DNA of 64,000 bases. Source: Myxococcota bacterium (GTDB lineage Bacteria > Myxococcota > B64-G9). Below, one piece after another: positions 1 through 10,728 of the stretch. Position 1 is the first letter of the stretch; every line of letters begins with the position of its first letter. The stretch spans positions 78,678 through 142,677 of the forward strand of contig JAKLGA010000011.1 in NCBI GenBank assembly GCA_022710975.1, written 5' to 3'. The notes beneath the pieces are model-generated. The model had not been told where the DNA came from and did no database searches. It saw only the letters and a program-made list of their open reading frames with translations. Position numbers and translations under genes: made by a program.

Positions 1-1064
1 GCCCGCAGGAACATCTCCCGGCTGCACATGCGCTTGCCCTGGGCCTGGCAGGCGCGCAGGGCCCGGTACCAGGACAGGTAGCCCGAGGGGACGAGCCCGG
101 ACAGCGAGCAGGCGTAGAGCGTGGTGGTGGCGTCGAGGCCGGCGGGCCAGGTGGCCGGGTAGTCGTTGGAGGCCTGGCCATAGCGCGCGCCGGTGCAGTC
201 GGGGTTCTCGAAGACCGTCAGCTCGTAGGCGTCGATCCAGGTGTTGGGGTAGTTGAGGATCGGCACCATGACCCCGCCGGGCTCGTCCACGAGCCCGTTG
301 CAGTTGTTGTCGAGGCCGTCGCTGGCCTGGGCGCCCGCCTCGGGCTGCAGCACGAAGGTGGCGTCCTCGTCGGTGGCCCCGTCGCAGTCCTCGTCGAGCT
401 GGTCGCAGCGCGCGTCCCGGTCGGCCACGTACTGGAGGCCGTAGTCGCACGGGAGCCAGCCCCCGTCCTGGCACGCGGTCGAGGCGCCGGCGCACACCCC
501 GAGCTGGAGCGGGCAGGGCTGCGCCAGGGCGTCCTCGTCGGTGGCCCCGTCGCAGTCCTCGTCCAGGCCGTTGCAGGTGGCGTCGTCCTGGGCCGGGACC
601 GGGCCGTCGCACTCCTCGCGCTCGCCGTCGGCCGAGCACACCCACGCGCCCGCGGCGCAGCCGGCGTTCCGGCAGGTGGTGCCCAGGCGCGGGAAGGCCT
701 CATCGGTCAGCCCGTCGCAGTCGTTGTCGAGCGCGTCGCAGGCCTCCACCCCGCCGTGGGTCTGCTGGCAGGCGGCCGTGCACCGGCCGCGGGCCGCGTC
801 GCAGCGCTGGCCCTGCGGGCACTCGGCGTCGAACACGCAGTCGTAGGTGCACGCCCCGGCGCCGCAGTACCGCCCGACCGGGCAGTCCGCGTCGGCGGCG
901 CACTCCGGCCCCCCCCCGCCCCCGCAGGCGGCCAGCACCGCCCCCAGCCAGACACCGGACACCAGAAACCCAGCCTTCGGCTGGGCTGCTCCGCGGCGCT
1001 CGCGGACTCGCTTGCTCCGCCGCCAGACACCAGACACCAGACACCAGATACTGCCTTTGGCCAT
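1..1064 (-). CDS. MopE-repeat lipoprotein with SUMF1/FGE-like domain, C-terminus cut by window edge
   Basis: Exported surface protein; the 3' end lies beyond base 1. It starts 9 nt after the spoVR stop with an AGGA site 7 nt upstream of ATG, so it is probably the last gene of that operon. After a long N-region comes a hydrophobic stretch ending in a lipobox (VLAAC, Cys47), then a Cys-rich section (ECAADADC, CDAARGRC) and at least four MopE-type calcium motifs such as CDALDNDCDG and CNGLDEDCDG. The last visible part (IDAYELTVFE ... LSWYRALRACQAQGKRMCS) resembles the formylglycine-generating-enzyme/SUMF1 fold used by many myxobacterial surface proteins; catalytic competence cannot be judged because it is truncated. 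Odd feature: the signal region carries a minisatellite-like repeat that encodes LVSGVW twice. The ORF is not closed inside the window, so length is unknown. Confidence 0.8.
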   Translation of the reverse strand, partial: MAKGSIWCLVSGVWRRSKRVRERRGAAQPKAGFLVSGVWLGAVLAACGGGGGPECAADADCPVGRYCGAGACTYDCVFDAECPQGQRCDAARGRCTAACQQTHGGVEACDALDNDCDGLTDEAFPRLGTTCRNAGCAAGAWVCSADGEREECDGPVPAQDDATCNGLDEDCDGATDEDALAQPCPLQLGVCAGASTACQDGGWLPCDYGLQYVADRDARCDQLDEDCDGATDEDATFVLQPEAGAQASDGLDNNCNGLVDEPGGVMVPILNYPNTWIDAYELTVFENPDCTGARYGQASNDYPATWPAGLDATTTLYACSLSGLVPSGYLSWYRALRACQAQGKRMCSREMFLR

Positions 1065-1073
1065 GGTCCGATC

Positions 1074-2570
<1,497 letters not shown>

Positions 2571-2575
2571 GGGTG

Positions 2576-3685
2576 TCACCTCCCCTTGCCCAGGAACGAG
2601 CGGATGCACTCGACGATGGCGTCCCGGCCGGGGATCTCGGTCATCACCACGTGCCCGTCCTCGGGGTAGGCCTGCCGCAGATCCTTGATGAACTGGCCCG
2701 AGCCGTAGGGGCTCTCCACCTGGCCGTAGCCGAACTGGTTGACGGCCGGCAGCACCTTGGACTGCAGCAGCTCCAGGCACAGGCGCGTGTCCTCGTTGGA
2801 CCAGTTGTCGCCGTCGGAGAAGTGGAAGGGGTAGATGTTCCACTCGCCCGAGCCGTAGTCGCCGGCGATCATGTCCGCCAGCAGCTTGTAGGCGGAGGAG
2901 ATCATCGTGCCGCCGCTCTCGCGGGTGTGGAAGAAGGTCTCGCGATCCACCTCCCGGGCGGAGGCGTCGTGGGTGATGTAGCGCACCTCCAGCCCCTGGT
3001 ACTGGCTCTGCAGCCAGGTGTCCAGCCAGAAGGAGGTGATGCGCACGATCTCCTTCTGCTCGTCGCCCATCGAGCCGGACACGTCCATGATGTACACGAT
3101 GACGGCGTTGGACTCGCGCAGCCAGGCGACCTTCCAGGAGCGGTAGCGCTTGTCCTCGCGGATGGGCACCACCACCGGGCGCTCGAGGTCGTAGGAGCCC
3201 AGCGCGATCTGGCGTTTCAGCGCCTCGCGGTAGGTGCGCTTGAAGTGCCGCAGGCTCTCCGGGCCGGCCCGGTGGATGCCGGTGTAGCGGCTCTTCTCGG
3301 CCTCCAGCTTGTGCTGGCCGCGCGGCTCGATGCGCGGCAGCGCGAGCTCCTCGCCCAGGATCTCGGCCAGCTCGGCGATGGTGATGTCCACCTCCAGCAC
3401 GTGCTCGCCGGGGTCCTGGCCGGCCTTGCCGGTGCCGTCGCCCTCCACCTGGCCCGGCTCGAGCACGGTGCCCACCTCGCCGTCGCCCTGGCCCACCCCG
3501 CCGGTCTGTTTGTGGCCGTAGCGGAAGTGAGGGATCTGGATCTGCGGCAGCGGGATGGACACCACGTCCTTGCCCTTCTTGCCGAAGATCTCCCCCTGGC
3601 TCATGAAGCGCTTGAGGTTCTGCTTGATCTTGCCGCGCACGATGTGCCGGAAGCGCGCGTGATCGGCGTCGATCTTCTGCGTCAT
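2576..3685 (-). CDS. yeaH: YeaH/YhbH family protein (DUF444, vWA-like)
   Basis: About 369 aa. N-terminus [19 protein letters not shown] and the glycine-rich GGVGQGDGE linker match the DUF444 family; the central part contains a von Willebrand A-like metal site, [11 protein letters not shown] (DxSGS), followed by FWLDTWLQ and the threonine/serine loop [13 protein letters not shown]444 proteins are thought to partner the PrkA kinase, but their molecular job is unknown. It sits 37 nt after prkA and its stop abuts the spoVR start, so the three genes are one transcription unit. The ATG at 3685 (MTQKIDAD) was preferred; a GTG four codons upstream at 3697 has no better ribosome site. Confidence 0.92.
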   Translation of the reverse strand: MTQKIDADHARFRHIVRGKIKQNLKRFMSQGEIFGKKGKDVVSIPLPQIQIPHFRYGHKQTGGVGQGDGEVGTVLEPGQVEGDGTGKAGQDPGEHVLEVDITIAELAEILGEELALPRIEPRGQHKLEAEKSRYTGIHRAGPESLRHFKRTYREALKRQIALGSYDLERPVVVPIREDKRYRSWKVAWLRESNAVIVYIMDVSGSMGDEQKEIVRITSFWLDTWLQSQYQGLEVRYITHDASAREVDRETFFHTRESGGTMISSAYKLLADMIAGDYGSGEWNIYPFHFSDGDNWSNEDTRLCLELLQSKVLPAVNQFGYGQVESPYGSGQFIKDLRQAYPEDGHVVMTEIPGRDAIVECIRSFLGKGR

Positions 3686-3722
3686 GGGCTCGGGCACCCC
3701 GCCGCTGCGGCCCGCCTGGGCC

Positions 3723-5777
<2,055 letters not shown>

Positions 5778-5827
5778 GCGCGCGCTTCCTCCTGTGAGGG
5801 CCGGGCGCGGGCGCCCGGGCGGATCCG

Positions 5828-5858
5828 AGCTTAGCACGAAGCCGGAACGGGGGAGCAA
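5828..5858 (-). promoter_or_regulatory. Promoter of the prkA operon
   Basis: On the minus strand TTGCTC (-35) is followed after 16 nt by an extended -10, TGCTAAGCT. The geometry is the same, within one base, as that in front of several other genes here. The start of transcription would lie about 45 nt upstream of the prkA ATG. Assigned by eye only. Confidence 0.5.
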
Positions 5859-5865
5859 GCCGCGC

Positions 5866-7119
5866 TCAGCCCGCGCGGGGGACGCCGGGCGGGCCGGCGA
5901 GCAGGAACTCCTGCCAGGTGATGGACGGCGTGCCGGCGCGCTCGGCGGTGGCGCGGTCCCGGGCGTCGCAGACCACGAGGGGGCGGAGCGTCGGGTGGCG
6001 GCGGACGAGCTCGAGCAGCCCCCGGAGATCGCTCGGCCGGAACGGGCCCGTCTTCACCTCGATGGCCCACTCGCCCCAGCTACCCTCGAGCACCCCGTCG
6101 ACCTCGAGCGGCTCCTCGCGCCAGTAGGAGACCCGCTGGCCCGAGTTCCAGGCGTGGGCCAGGCAGGCGTTCTCGACCCAGGCGCCGAAACGCGCGGGAT
6201 CGGCGCCGGCGTCGGCGATCCCGCGCGGGTCCATCACCGCGACGAGCGCGTTGTCCAGGGTCACCAGCTTCGGCGGCGAGGAGCGGCGCCTGGAGGCCCG
6301 CGGCGAGTACTTGGGCAGCGCCGCCACCAGGAACGCCTCCTCGAGGAGCGCCAGGTAGCCCGCGAGGGTCTCGAGGGCGCCCCGGTCCTGGAGCTGCCCC
6401 TGGAGCTTCTGCAGGGACACGATCTGGGCCGGGCTGGAGGCGGCCACCCCGAACACCTGCCGGAGCAGGGCCGGCCGGCGCACCGCCGCCAGGGCGAGGA
6501 TGTCGCGGCCGATGGCCGGCTCGAGGATGGCGTCGCGCACGTAGGCCGACCAGCGCGGCACGTCCACCCGCAAGGGGAGCGCGCCCGGGTAGGCGCCCTT
6601 GTGGACGATGAGGTCGGCTGCCGCGGCGGGCTCGATGTCCAGGAGCGCGGCTATCGCCGCCGCCGACCAGCGCGCCAGGGTGAGCCGCTCGAACCGGCCC
6701 GCCAGGCTCTCCCTGGAACCGGCGGCGAGGCGCAGCGCCGAGGACCCGGTGGCCACGATGTGGACTGGCGTCTTGTGCCGCCGGAAGCGGTCCCAGATGC
6801 CCTTCAAGCGCGCGGCCCAGTCGTGGAGCAGGTGGGCCTCGTCGAGGAGCAGGACGGCCCGCCCCTCCTCCTTCGCCGTGTCCTCCGCCCGGGCGAGCAG
6901 GCGCTCCCAGAAGCCAGGCAGCGCGGCCTCCGGGCTGTCGGCGGCGGCGTAGATGGACTGGCGGCCGAGCCCGCGGGCGAGCTCCAGGAGCAGCGTGGTC
7001 TTGCCGACCTGGCGGGGCCCCGTGAGGAGCTGGATGAGTCCAGGAGCGGGCTCGGTCAGGCGCCGGGCCAGGAGCTTCTTGCACCCGGCGTATCCGAGCC
7101 GGAAGGTATCTTCGACCAT
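5866..7119 (-). CDS. AAA-family ATPase with C-terminal DUF4143 domain
   Basis: 417 aa from the ATG at 7119. The N-terminal AAA_14-type ATPase domain has Walker [16 protein letters not shown] and Walker [14 protein letters not shown], then sensor-like [15 protein letters not shown]. The C-terminal half, including the stretch [14 protein letters not shown] and the nuclease-like [10 protein letters not shown], matches DUF4143 proteins. This family is widespread, often patchily distributed, and its function is unknown; a PD-(D/E)xK-like fold has been suggested for the C-terminus. A GTG at 7143 is in frame but would lie inside the promoter dyad, so the ATG is preferred. It is a single-gene unit; prkA downstream has its own promoter. 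Confidence 0.88.
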   Translation of the reverse strand: MVEDTFRLGYAGCKKLLARRLTEPAPGLIQLLTGPRQVGKTTLLLELARGLGRQSIYAAADSPEAALPGFWERLLARAEDTAKEEGRAVLLLDEAHLLHDWAARLKGIWDRFRRHKTPVHIVATGSSALRLAAGSRESLAGRFERLTLARWSAAAIAALLDIEPAAAADLIVHKGAYPGALPLRVDVPRWSAYVRDAILEPAIGRDILALAAVRRPALLRQVFGVAASSPAQIVSLQKLQGQLQDRGALETLAGYLALLEEAFLVAALPKYSPRASRRRSSPPKLVTLDNALVAVMDPRGIADAGADPARFGAWVENACLAHAWNSGQRVSYWREEPLEVDGVLEGSWGEWAIEVKTGPFRPSDLRGLLELVRRHPTLRPLVVCDARDRATAERAGTPSITWQEFLLAGPPGVPRAG

Positions 7120-7121
7120 GC

Positions 7122-7154
7122 TCGAATAATTATTCGATTGCACCAGGAAATCAA
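7122..7154 (-). promoter_or_regulatory. AT-rich palindromic promoter/operator of the AAA-DUF4143 gene
   Basis: A perfect 16-bp palindrome, TCGAATAATTATTCGA (7122-7137), is directly upstream of the ATG at 7119 in DNA that is otherwise very GC-rich. On the minus strand TTGATT (7149-7154) and TAATTA (7127-7132) are 16 nt apart, so the palindrome overlaps the -10. The predicted start of transcription falls at or next to the ATG and no ribosome site is visible, suggesting a leaderless message with the palindrome as an operator. Confidence 0.5.
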
Positions 7155-7185
7155 GAAAATCAGCGCCAGGAAGGTGACCGAGGGC

Positions 7186-7728
7186 TCAGCGGTAGAGGAT
7201 GTCGAAGCGCAGCCTGGAGATGTCCATCACGATCTTCATCTCCTTGCCGCCGGTCAGCTCGCCGGCCCGCTCCATCCAGCCGGCGATGGAGTGCAGGTGC
7301 GGCACGCTGGTCTCGAAGTTCCTGAGCTCCACGATGGCGTGCTGCTTGAGGTTCTGGATCACCTCGAGGGTCCCGGGGCGGTAGTACTGGGTCCAGATGG
7401 CCGGCCCCCGGGAGACGAACTTGGTGGGGTTGCCGAGCGACAGGAAAAACTTGTACACCCGGCCCAGGCCGTAGTCGGCGCTGGCCTTGCCGATGTCCCA
7501 GCACACCCGCGCCGTGCCCCCGCCGAACACCTGGGCGGCCGTGTCGTAGATGCTCGAGAGGGTGACCAGCGGGTACCAGTTCATGGCCAGGACGCCGGTG
7601 GACAGGGCCTGGCGGGTGGCCGGCGGCAACGCGGCCTCGAGGACAGCCCACTTCTCCGGGCCGAACCGCTGCTTGATGTACTCGACTACCGGGATGATCC
7701 CGGAGCCCTTCACTTCCTGGACGGCCAT
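7186..7728 (-). CDS. Conserved myxobacterial-type hypothetical protein (DUF2378-like?)
   Basis: 180 aa, soluble, no signal peptide. Recognisable blocks are GSGIIPVVEYIKQRFG, LPPATRQALSTGVLAMNWYP, and VCWDIGKASADYGLGRVYKF followed by FVSRGPAIWTQYY. This pattern (FGPE.W...L..LP, WYPL, ..G..SA.Y.L) is one I associate with small single-domain proteins abundant in Myxococcales, possibly the DUF2378/TIGR02265 group, but that link is from memory and weak. GGGAGGTG lies 7 nt before the ATG at 7728. It stands alone between the methyltransferase gene and the AAA gene on the same strand. Function unknown. Confidence 0.75.
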   Translation of the reverse strand: MAVQEVKGSGIIPVVEYIKQRFGPEKWAVLEAALPPATRQALSTGVLAMNWYPLVTLSSIYDTAAQVFGGGTARVCWDIGKASADYGLGRVYKFFLSLGNPTKFVSRGPAIWTQYYRPGTLEVIQNLKQHAIVELRNFETSVPHLHSIAGWMERAGELTGGKEMKIVMDISRLRFDILYR

Positions 7729-7870
7729 GCCTGCACCTCCCGGCGCGACCCCCCGGGGCGTCCGTCCAGCCTGTGCGCAACGGGCTGGCCTGTCAAGCGG
7801 CGGCTCCGCGGCCGGAGCGCGCCCCGGGCTCGGCGGGCGTTGACCCCGCCCCCTCGCTGAGGGCTAGAAA

Positions 7871-7888
7871 GAGGCTGGCACCTGCGGG
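7871..7888. repeat. Direct repeat flanking the methyltransferase gene, left copy
   Basis: GAGGCTGGCACCTGCGGG; a copy with 17 of 18 identical bases is at 8961-8978. A shorter GGCACCTGCGGG copy follows at 7897-7908. A second shared string, CGTTGACC followed by S-CGCC, lies at 7838-7850 and again at 8983-8995. Confidence 0.6.
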
Positions 7889-7923
7889 GGGCGGGCGGCA
7901 CCTGCGGGCGGGGGACACAAGGT

Positions 7924-8673
7924 TCAGCCGGGCCGACGGAAGAGCAGGAACGTCTGGTAGGGGAGCAGCTCGGCACGCTCGGCCACGAGCTCGAGCCCGG
8001 CCTTGCGCACGAGCTCCACCAGAGTGGCGCGGGGGATCTTCACCGACTCGGGCGGCCCCTCGGGCAGGGCGCCCTCCTTGAACTCGATGAGCACGAGGCG
8101 CGCGCCGGGTTTCATCCGGGCGAACAACTTGCCGAGCCAGGCTCCCCTGTCCGCGACGTGGTGGAGCACGTCGCACACGAACACCAGATCGGCGTCCCCG
8201 GGGATGCCCGGATCATCCGGCTGGATCAGCGCGGCCTCCAGGTTGGGGACACCATCGGCGACCAGCTTGTGGTGAAGGTGGCGGATCATCTCGGGCTCGG
8301 TGTCCGCGGCCACCACCTTCCCGGCGGGCACGGCCCGGGCCAGGCGGAAGCTGAAGTACCCGGAGCCCGCCCCGAGATCGACGATGGTCTCGGTCCCCTG
8401 GAGGCCGAGTGCAGCGATCACCTCGTCGGGCTTCTGCCAGATGGCCCGATCCGTGCGCTCGAGGAAGGCGATGTACTTTTCCACGTCCGCGAAGGGGCGG
8501 AGGTGGTTCGGATCGACGCCGGCCCGGGCCAGCGGGCAGTCGATGGGCGGGTGCGCTGGGTCGTGCCCTGCCTTCGCCGGGATCTCCGCGTCCGCGGGCT
8601 CCCGGGCGCAGCCGAGGCACAGGATGGCGAGGGCCAGCGCCAGCCACGCCGCGATCGGTCTCGACCTGCTCAT
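7924..8673 (-). CDS. Class I SAM-dependent methyltransferase with lipoprotein signal
   Basis: 249 aa. Residues 1-22 are a lipoprotein signal (LALAILCLGC, Cys22). The mature part is a Rossmann-fold methyltransferase: motif I VDLGAGSGYF (98-107), acidic residue after beta 2 (VVAADTEPEM), motif IV-like DLVFVCDVLHHV, and MKPGARLVLIEF. It resembles the UbiE/Methyltransf_11 type with an N-terminal extension seen in exported homologues (CPLARAGVDPNHLRPF). An S-adenosylmethionine enzyme with an export signal is unusual because the cofactor is cytoplasmic; such proteins exist in deltaproteobacteria but the substrate is unknown. ATG at 8673 has GGAGGTG 5-6 nt upstream. The gene lies between near-identical 18-bp direct repeats. 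Confidence 0.85.
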   Translation of the reverse strand: MSRSRPIAAWLALALAILCLGCAREPADAEIPAKAGHDPAHPPIDCPLARAGVDPNHLRPFADVEKYIAFLERTDRAIWQKPDEVIAALGLQGTETIVDLGAGSGYFSFRLARAVPAGKVVAADTEPEMIRHLHHKLVADGVPNLEAALIQPDDPGIPGDADLVFVCDVLHHVADRGAWLGKLFARMKPGARLVLIEFKEGALPEGPPESVKIPRATLVELVRKAGLELVAERAELLPYQTFLLFRRPG

Positions 8674-9072
8674 GAGCACACCTCCATGCCTGCACCCTAA
8701 TATCTTCGCCAGGCAGACGCCAGCGGCTGCGAGGCGCCAGTGCGTTTGCTTACCTCGCGTGTGCCTCCACTCCGGACTTCCTTCGAGGGAGAGTACGGAC
8801 AGGAGAACCCTCCTGCCAGTCGTCCCCCCCACCTTGAGGAATGTCTGGAGCGAATCACACACGCAGGGCCAGCCAACGTCTTGCCCTCCGCAGGCACCCC
8901 TCGGGCACGAGCTCGGTCGCACGGAGGCGCGCCCCCAGGGGCCCCAGGACCCGGCCTCAGGAGGGTGGCACCTGCGGGCAGACGTTGACCGCGCCGAGCG
9001 GTTCGTGGTGTGAATGCCCTCCGGGAGCCGGCCCGTCGCCGCTCCCCCTGCGCCTGGCGCGAGGAGGTGCTC
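8674..9072. other. Intergenic region between divergent genes
   Basis: About 400 nt without a supportable gene. It should hold the promoters of the lipoprotein methyltransferase (minus) and the small secreted protein (plus). A plausible plus-strand promoter is TTGACC at 8985-8990 with TGTGAAT 18 nt downstream. The right copy of the GAGGSTGGCACCTGCGGG repeat is at 8961-8978. ORFs crossing this stretch show no coding character. Confidence 0.5.
8961..8978. repeat. Direct repeat flanking the methyltransferase gene, right copy
   Basis: GAGGGTGGCACCTGCGGG, one mismatch from the copy at 7871-7888; the two are about 1.07 kb apart and enclose the methyltransferase gene and its leader. Confidence 0.6.
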
Positions 9073-9561
9073 ATGGTCGTCCGCGAGAGGGGTGTGTGGG
9101 TCTCGGTCGTGCTCGCCGCCTGCGGCCTGTTCCTGCTCGCGGGCCCCGCCCTGGCCGGCGAGGGCTGTCGCGGCAAGCTGAGCGGCGCGGCGAGCGGGGA
9201 GTTCGCCTGCTCGCTCGACGCGAGCTACCGGGCCAAGAAGGACGTGACCACCCTGGTGATCTCCGTCCCCGCGCCGCCCCCGGGCGTGAAGTCGCTCGCG
9301 CCCTGTTCCTTCGACCTCAAGGGCAAACCGGAGGTGGGGACCCTCACCCTGAAGGATCTCGGCCGGGGCGGGTCCATCCTGAACGCCACGGACGGAAAGG
9401 ACTACTTCGCCTCCGGCGCGCTGAAGAAGGGCTCGCTGACCCTGGAGATCCAGAAGGTGGAGCCCCTGGGCAAGCTCGGCTTCAAGGTCACCGGAAAGCT
9501 GACCGCGACCCTCCAGGAGGTGGCCGGCCCGGGCCAAGTCACGGTCGAGGCGAGCTTCTAG
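9073..9561 (+). CDS. Small secreted hypothetical protein
   Basis: 162 aa from the ATG at 9073, which has GAGGAGGTG 3-4 nt upstream; an in-frame start at 9010 lacks a ribosome site. Residues 1-30 form a Sec signal peptide (VWVSVVLAACGLFLLAGPALAGE) with a likely AxA cleavage site. The mature 130 residues are rich in beta-favouring sequence with a pair of Cys (ECR-type GEGCRGK and FACSL) and the tail KVTGKLTATLQEVAGPGQVTVEASF. No family recognised. The radical SAM gene begins at the next base after its stop, so the two are co-transcribed, though the functional link is not obvious. Confidence 0.75.
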   Translation: MVVRERGVWVSVVLAACGLFLLAGPALAGEGCRGKLSGAASGEFACSLDASYRAKKDVTTLVISVPAPPPGVKSLAPCSFDLKGKPEVGTLTLKDLGRGGSILNATDGKDYFASGALKKGSLTLEIQKVEPLGKLGFKVTGKLTATLQEVAGPGQVTVEASF

Positions 9562-10611
9562 GTGGCGCGAGGAGGGCCCTGCGTGCAGGGCTTCGAGCAA
9601 GGACCGATCCGGCCGCCGTCGGAGGCCAGGAGCCTCCTGGTGCGGGTCAACCGCAACTGCCCCTGGAACCGCTGCGCCTTCTGCCCGGTCTACAAGGGCG
9701 CGCGCTTCTCCCCGCGCACGGCCGACGAGGTGCTCTCCGACCTCGACGCCATGCGCCGGGCCTACGGCCCCGACGGCCCGCGCACCGTCTTCCTCCAGGA
9801 CGCGAACCCCCTGCTGCTCGCCACCGACGAGCTGGTGCGCATCCTGGAGGGCCTCCGGGAGCGCTTCCCGCGCGTCGCGCGCGTGACCGCCTACGCCCGG
9901 GCGCGCACCCTCGCCCGGCGCCCGCCCGAGGAGCTCGCCCGGCTCCGGGCGGCCGGGCTCGATCGGCTGCACGTGGGGCTCGAGTCGGGCTCCGACGAGG
10001 TGCTGGCGCTGGTGGACAAGGGCGCCACCCGGGCCGACTGCCTGGAGGCCGGCCGGCGGGCCAAGGCCGCCGGGTTCGAGCTGTCTTGCTACGTGATGCC
10101 GGGCCTGGGCGGCCGCACGCGCTCCGCGCTCCACGCGGACGAGACCGCCTCGGCACTGGTGGTGATGCGCCCGGACTTCGTGCGCCTGCGGACGGTGGCC
10201 GTGGTGCCCGGCTCGGGGCTCGCTCGGCTCGCGGCCGAGGGCCGCTTCGCGCCCTGCACGGAGGGCGAGCTGGTGGCCGAGATCCGCCGGCTGCTCGACG
10301 GGCTCGGGGAGCTCGCCACCCGGCTGGAGAGCGATCACCTGCTCAATCTGCTGATGGAGCTCGAGGGCGAGCTGCCGGGCGAGCGCTCCTGGCTCCTCGG
10401 CCTGTGCGATCGCTTCCTCACCCTGCCCGCGGACGAGCAGGCCCGCTTCGTGCTCACCCGGCGCCTGGGCTTCATGGGGCGCCTGGAGGACTACCTGCGG
10501 CCCGAGGTGCGGGCGGAGCTCGTCCGGGCGCTGGAGGCCGAGGGGCTCGGCGACCAGGCGCTCGGCCGGGTCGAGGAGATCGCCGGCGAGCTGCGCACCC
10601 GCTGCCTGTAG
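9562..10611 (+). CDS. Radical SAM protein with CX4CX2C cluster motif
   Basis: 349 aa; GTG start immediately after the preceding stop. The cluster-binding motif is NCPWNRCAFCPVYKG (residues about 33-47), spaced CX4CX2C rather than the usual CX3CX2C. Further radical-SAM features are the strand-2 region RTVFLQDANPLLL, the glutamate of RLHVGLESGSDEV and the C-terminal YVMPGLGGRTR. The same CPWNRC.FCPVYKG pattern occurs, to my knowledge, in a group of anaerobe radical SAM proteins of unknown substrate. No second cluster motif and no SPASM domain is visible. The gene ends before a strong palindromic element (10633-10701) that faces the convergent ABC genes. Confidence 0.88.
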   Translation: MARGGPCVQGFEQGPIRPPSEARSLLVRVNRNCPWNRCAFCPVYKGARFSPRTADEVLSDLDAMRRAYGPDGPRTVFLQDANPLLLATDELVRILEGLRERFPRVARVTAYARARTLARRPPEELARLRAAGLDRLHVGLESGSDEVLALVDKGATRADCLEAGRRAKAAGFELSCYVMPGLGGRTRSALHADETASALVVMRPDFVRLRTVAVVPGSGLARLAAEGRFAPCTEGELVAEIRRLLDGLGELATRLESDHLLNLLMELEGELPGERSWLLGLCDRFLTLPADEQARFVLTRRLGFMGRLEDYLRPEVRAELVRALEAEGLGDQALGRVEEIAGELRTRCL

Positions 10612-10632
10612 CGATCCTGGCCCGTTCCTAGC

Positions 10633-10701
10633 CCCGTGGCGCTTCGCGCCACGGGACAAGACAGGACTTTCAGCGCGCCTTCGGCGCTAGAAAGTCCTGT
10701 C
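10633..10701. terminator. Double hairpin between convergent genes, probable bidirectional terminator or REP-like element
   Basis: First hairpin 10633-10655: arms CCCGTGGCG and CGCCACGGG around CTTCG. Second 10660-10701: left arm GACAGGACTTTC-AGCGC, right arm GCGCT-AGAAAGTCCTGTC, about 17 pairs with a one-base bulge around a CCTTCGG loop. No T-tract follows in either direction, so a REP-like palindrome is the alternative to a terminator. Confidence 0.5.
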
Positions 10702-10728
10702 CTCGCGCTGGACTGCGCGCTCGAGTTT

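Noticed and set aside
7924-10659. Apparent 911-aa protein ending in the methyltransferase
   Set aside because: The upstream two thirds are antisense to the radical SAM and secreted-protein genes; the lipoprotein signal and ribosome site mark the true start at 8673.
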